From Clostridia bacterium BRH_c25 (GTDB lineage: Bacteria > Bacillota_A > Clostridia > Lutisporales > Lutisporaceae): a stretch of 6,339 nucleotides of DNA. The notes under the pieces were generated by a model. That model ran no database searches, was not told where the DNA came from, and saw only the letters and a list, made by a program, of their open reading frames with translations. How positions within the stretch are numbered: the stretch's first letter is position 1; every line of letters begins with the position of its first letter. Shown here piece after piece: positions 6,095 through 6,339 of this stretch. The position numbers were made by a program, and so were the translations under genes. The stretch is from contig LOES01000073.1 of assembly GCA_001515955.1 (NCBI GenBank), positions 1-6,339 of the forward strand, read 5' to 3'.

Positions 6095-6102
6095 GGGAGT
6101 GA
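6095..6102 (+). promoter_or_regulatory. Ribosome binding site of smc (TTG start)
   Basis: GGGAGTGA lies 6 nt before the TTG at 6109 (9 nt counted from GGGAG). It is weaker than the other sites in the window but supports the TTG start that gives the expected SMC N-terminus. Confidence 0.6.
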
Positions 6103-6108
6103 CTGAAT

Positions 6109-6339
6109 TTGTTTTTGAAACAGCTTGAGATACACGGTTTTAAATCTTTCGCAGAAAAAATTGAGCTTAACTTCGGGAATACCATAAATGCTATAGTTGG
6201 CCCAAACGGCAGCGGTAAAAGCAATATATCCGATGCTATAAGATGGGTATTGGGGGAACAAAGTGTCAGAGCCTTAAGAGGGAGCAGGATGGAGGATGTC
6301 ATTTTTGCCGGCAGTGACAGCAAGAAAGCCCTGGGCTTT
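6109..6339 (+). CDS. smc: Chromosome segregation ATPase SMC, N-terminal fragment cut by window end
   Basis: SMC forms the ATPase core of the bacterial condensin (with ScpA and ScpB) that compacts and separates sister chromosomes. Only the first 77 residues of a protein of about 1,190 are visible, ending at the window edge without a stop. They contain the typical start MFLKQLEIHGFKSFAEK, the Walker A loop GPNGSGKSN (31-39) with Lys37 and Ser38 for ATP and magnesium, the DAIRWVLGEQS Q-loop region (42-52, Gln51), and the LRGSRMEDVIFAGS arginine-rich segment (56-69). These features separate SMC from RecN, SbcC and RecF. The start is TTG; no in-frame ATG or GTG nearby gives the conserved N-terminus. 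The coiled-coil arms, hinge and C-terminal Walker B/signature half lie outside the window. Confidence 0.97.
   Translation, partial: MFLKQLEIHGFKSFAEKIELNFGNTINAIVGPNGSGKSNISDAIRWVLGEQSVRALRGSRMEDVIFAGSDSKKALGF

Noticed and set aside
5804..6108. Riboswitch or known structured RNA leader of smc
   Set aside because: I see no conserved core of any riboswitch class I know; the main structure is the inverted repeat pair, and smc is not a typical riboswitch target.
6075..6323. Reverse-strand open frames opposite smc and opposite the fab genes
   Set aside because: They lie entirely opposite well-identified conserved genes, show no recognisable domains and lack ribosome binding sites; they are shadows.

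Overview
The window looks like a chromosomal segment from an anaerobic, spore-forming Firmicute of class Clostridia. The evidence is the low-GC, AGA/ATA-rich codon use, strong AGGAGG-type ribosome binding sites, frequent TTG starts, FabK in place of FabI, a spoVS sporulation gene, and the order fab genes - rnc - radical SAM gene - smc. A cellulolytic Ruminiclostridium/Acetivibrio-type relative would fit, but the genus is an inference. All genes lie on the + strand. I see no tRNA, rRNA, CRISPR array, transposase gene or phage gene.

Region 1 (1-3614) is the 3' part of a type II fatty acid synthesis operon: the end of fabK (flavin enoyl-ACP reductase), fabD (malonyl-CoA:ACP transacylase), fabG (3-oxoacyl-ACP reductase), acpP (acyl carrier protein) and fabF (condensing enzyme II). 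FabD loads malonate onto ACP, FabF elongates, FabG reduces the ketone and FabK performs the last reduction. No dehydratase or carboxylase gene is visible. fabK-fabD-fabG are packed with a 1-nt gap and a 10-nt overlap. A terminator-like hairpin lies between acpP and fabF, which suggests that ACP mRNA is made in excess. A strong terminator closes the block after fabF.

Region 2 (3690-5475) holds rnc (RNase III) and an overlapping gene for an Elp3-type radical SAM protein without an acetyltransferase domain. Region 3 (5474-5875) is spoVS, preceded by a sequence that fits the sigma-H promoter consensus at every specified position and followed by a strong terminator. This predicts that spoVS is switched on at sporulation onset.

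Region 4 (5804-6108) is the only long non-coding stretch. After the spoVS terminator it holds an unexplained element of about 160 bp: imperfect terminal inverted repeats, heptad GATnCGA-type repeats at both ends, and a structured interior without a convincing gene. It resembles a MITE or another dispersed intergenic repeat. Region 5 (6109-6339) is the start of smc (chromosome condensation ATPase), cut off by the window edge.

Most of the window is conserved housekeeping DNA. The items worth a second look are the repeat element before smc, the sigma-H promoter of spoVS, and the terminator inside the fab operon.
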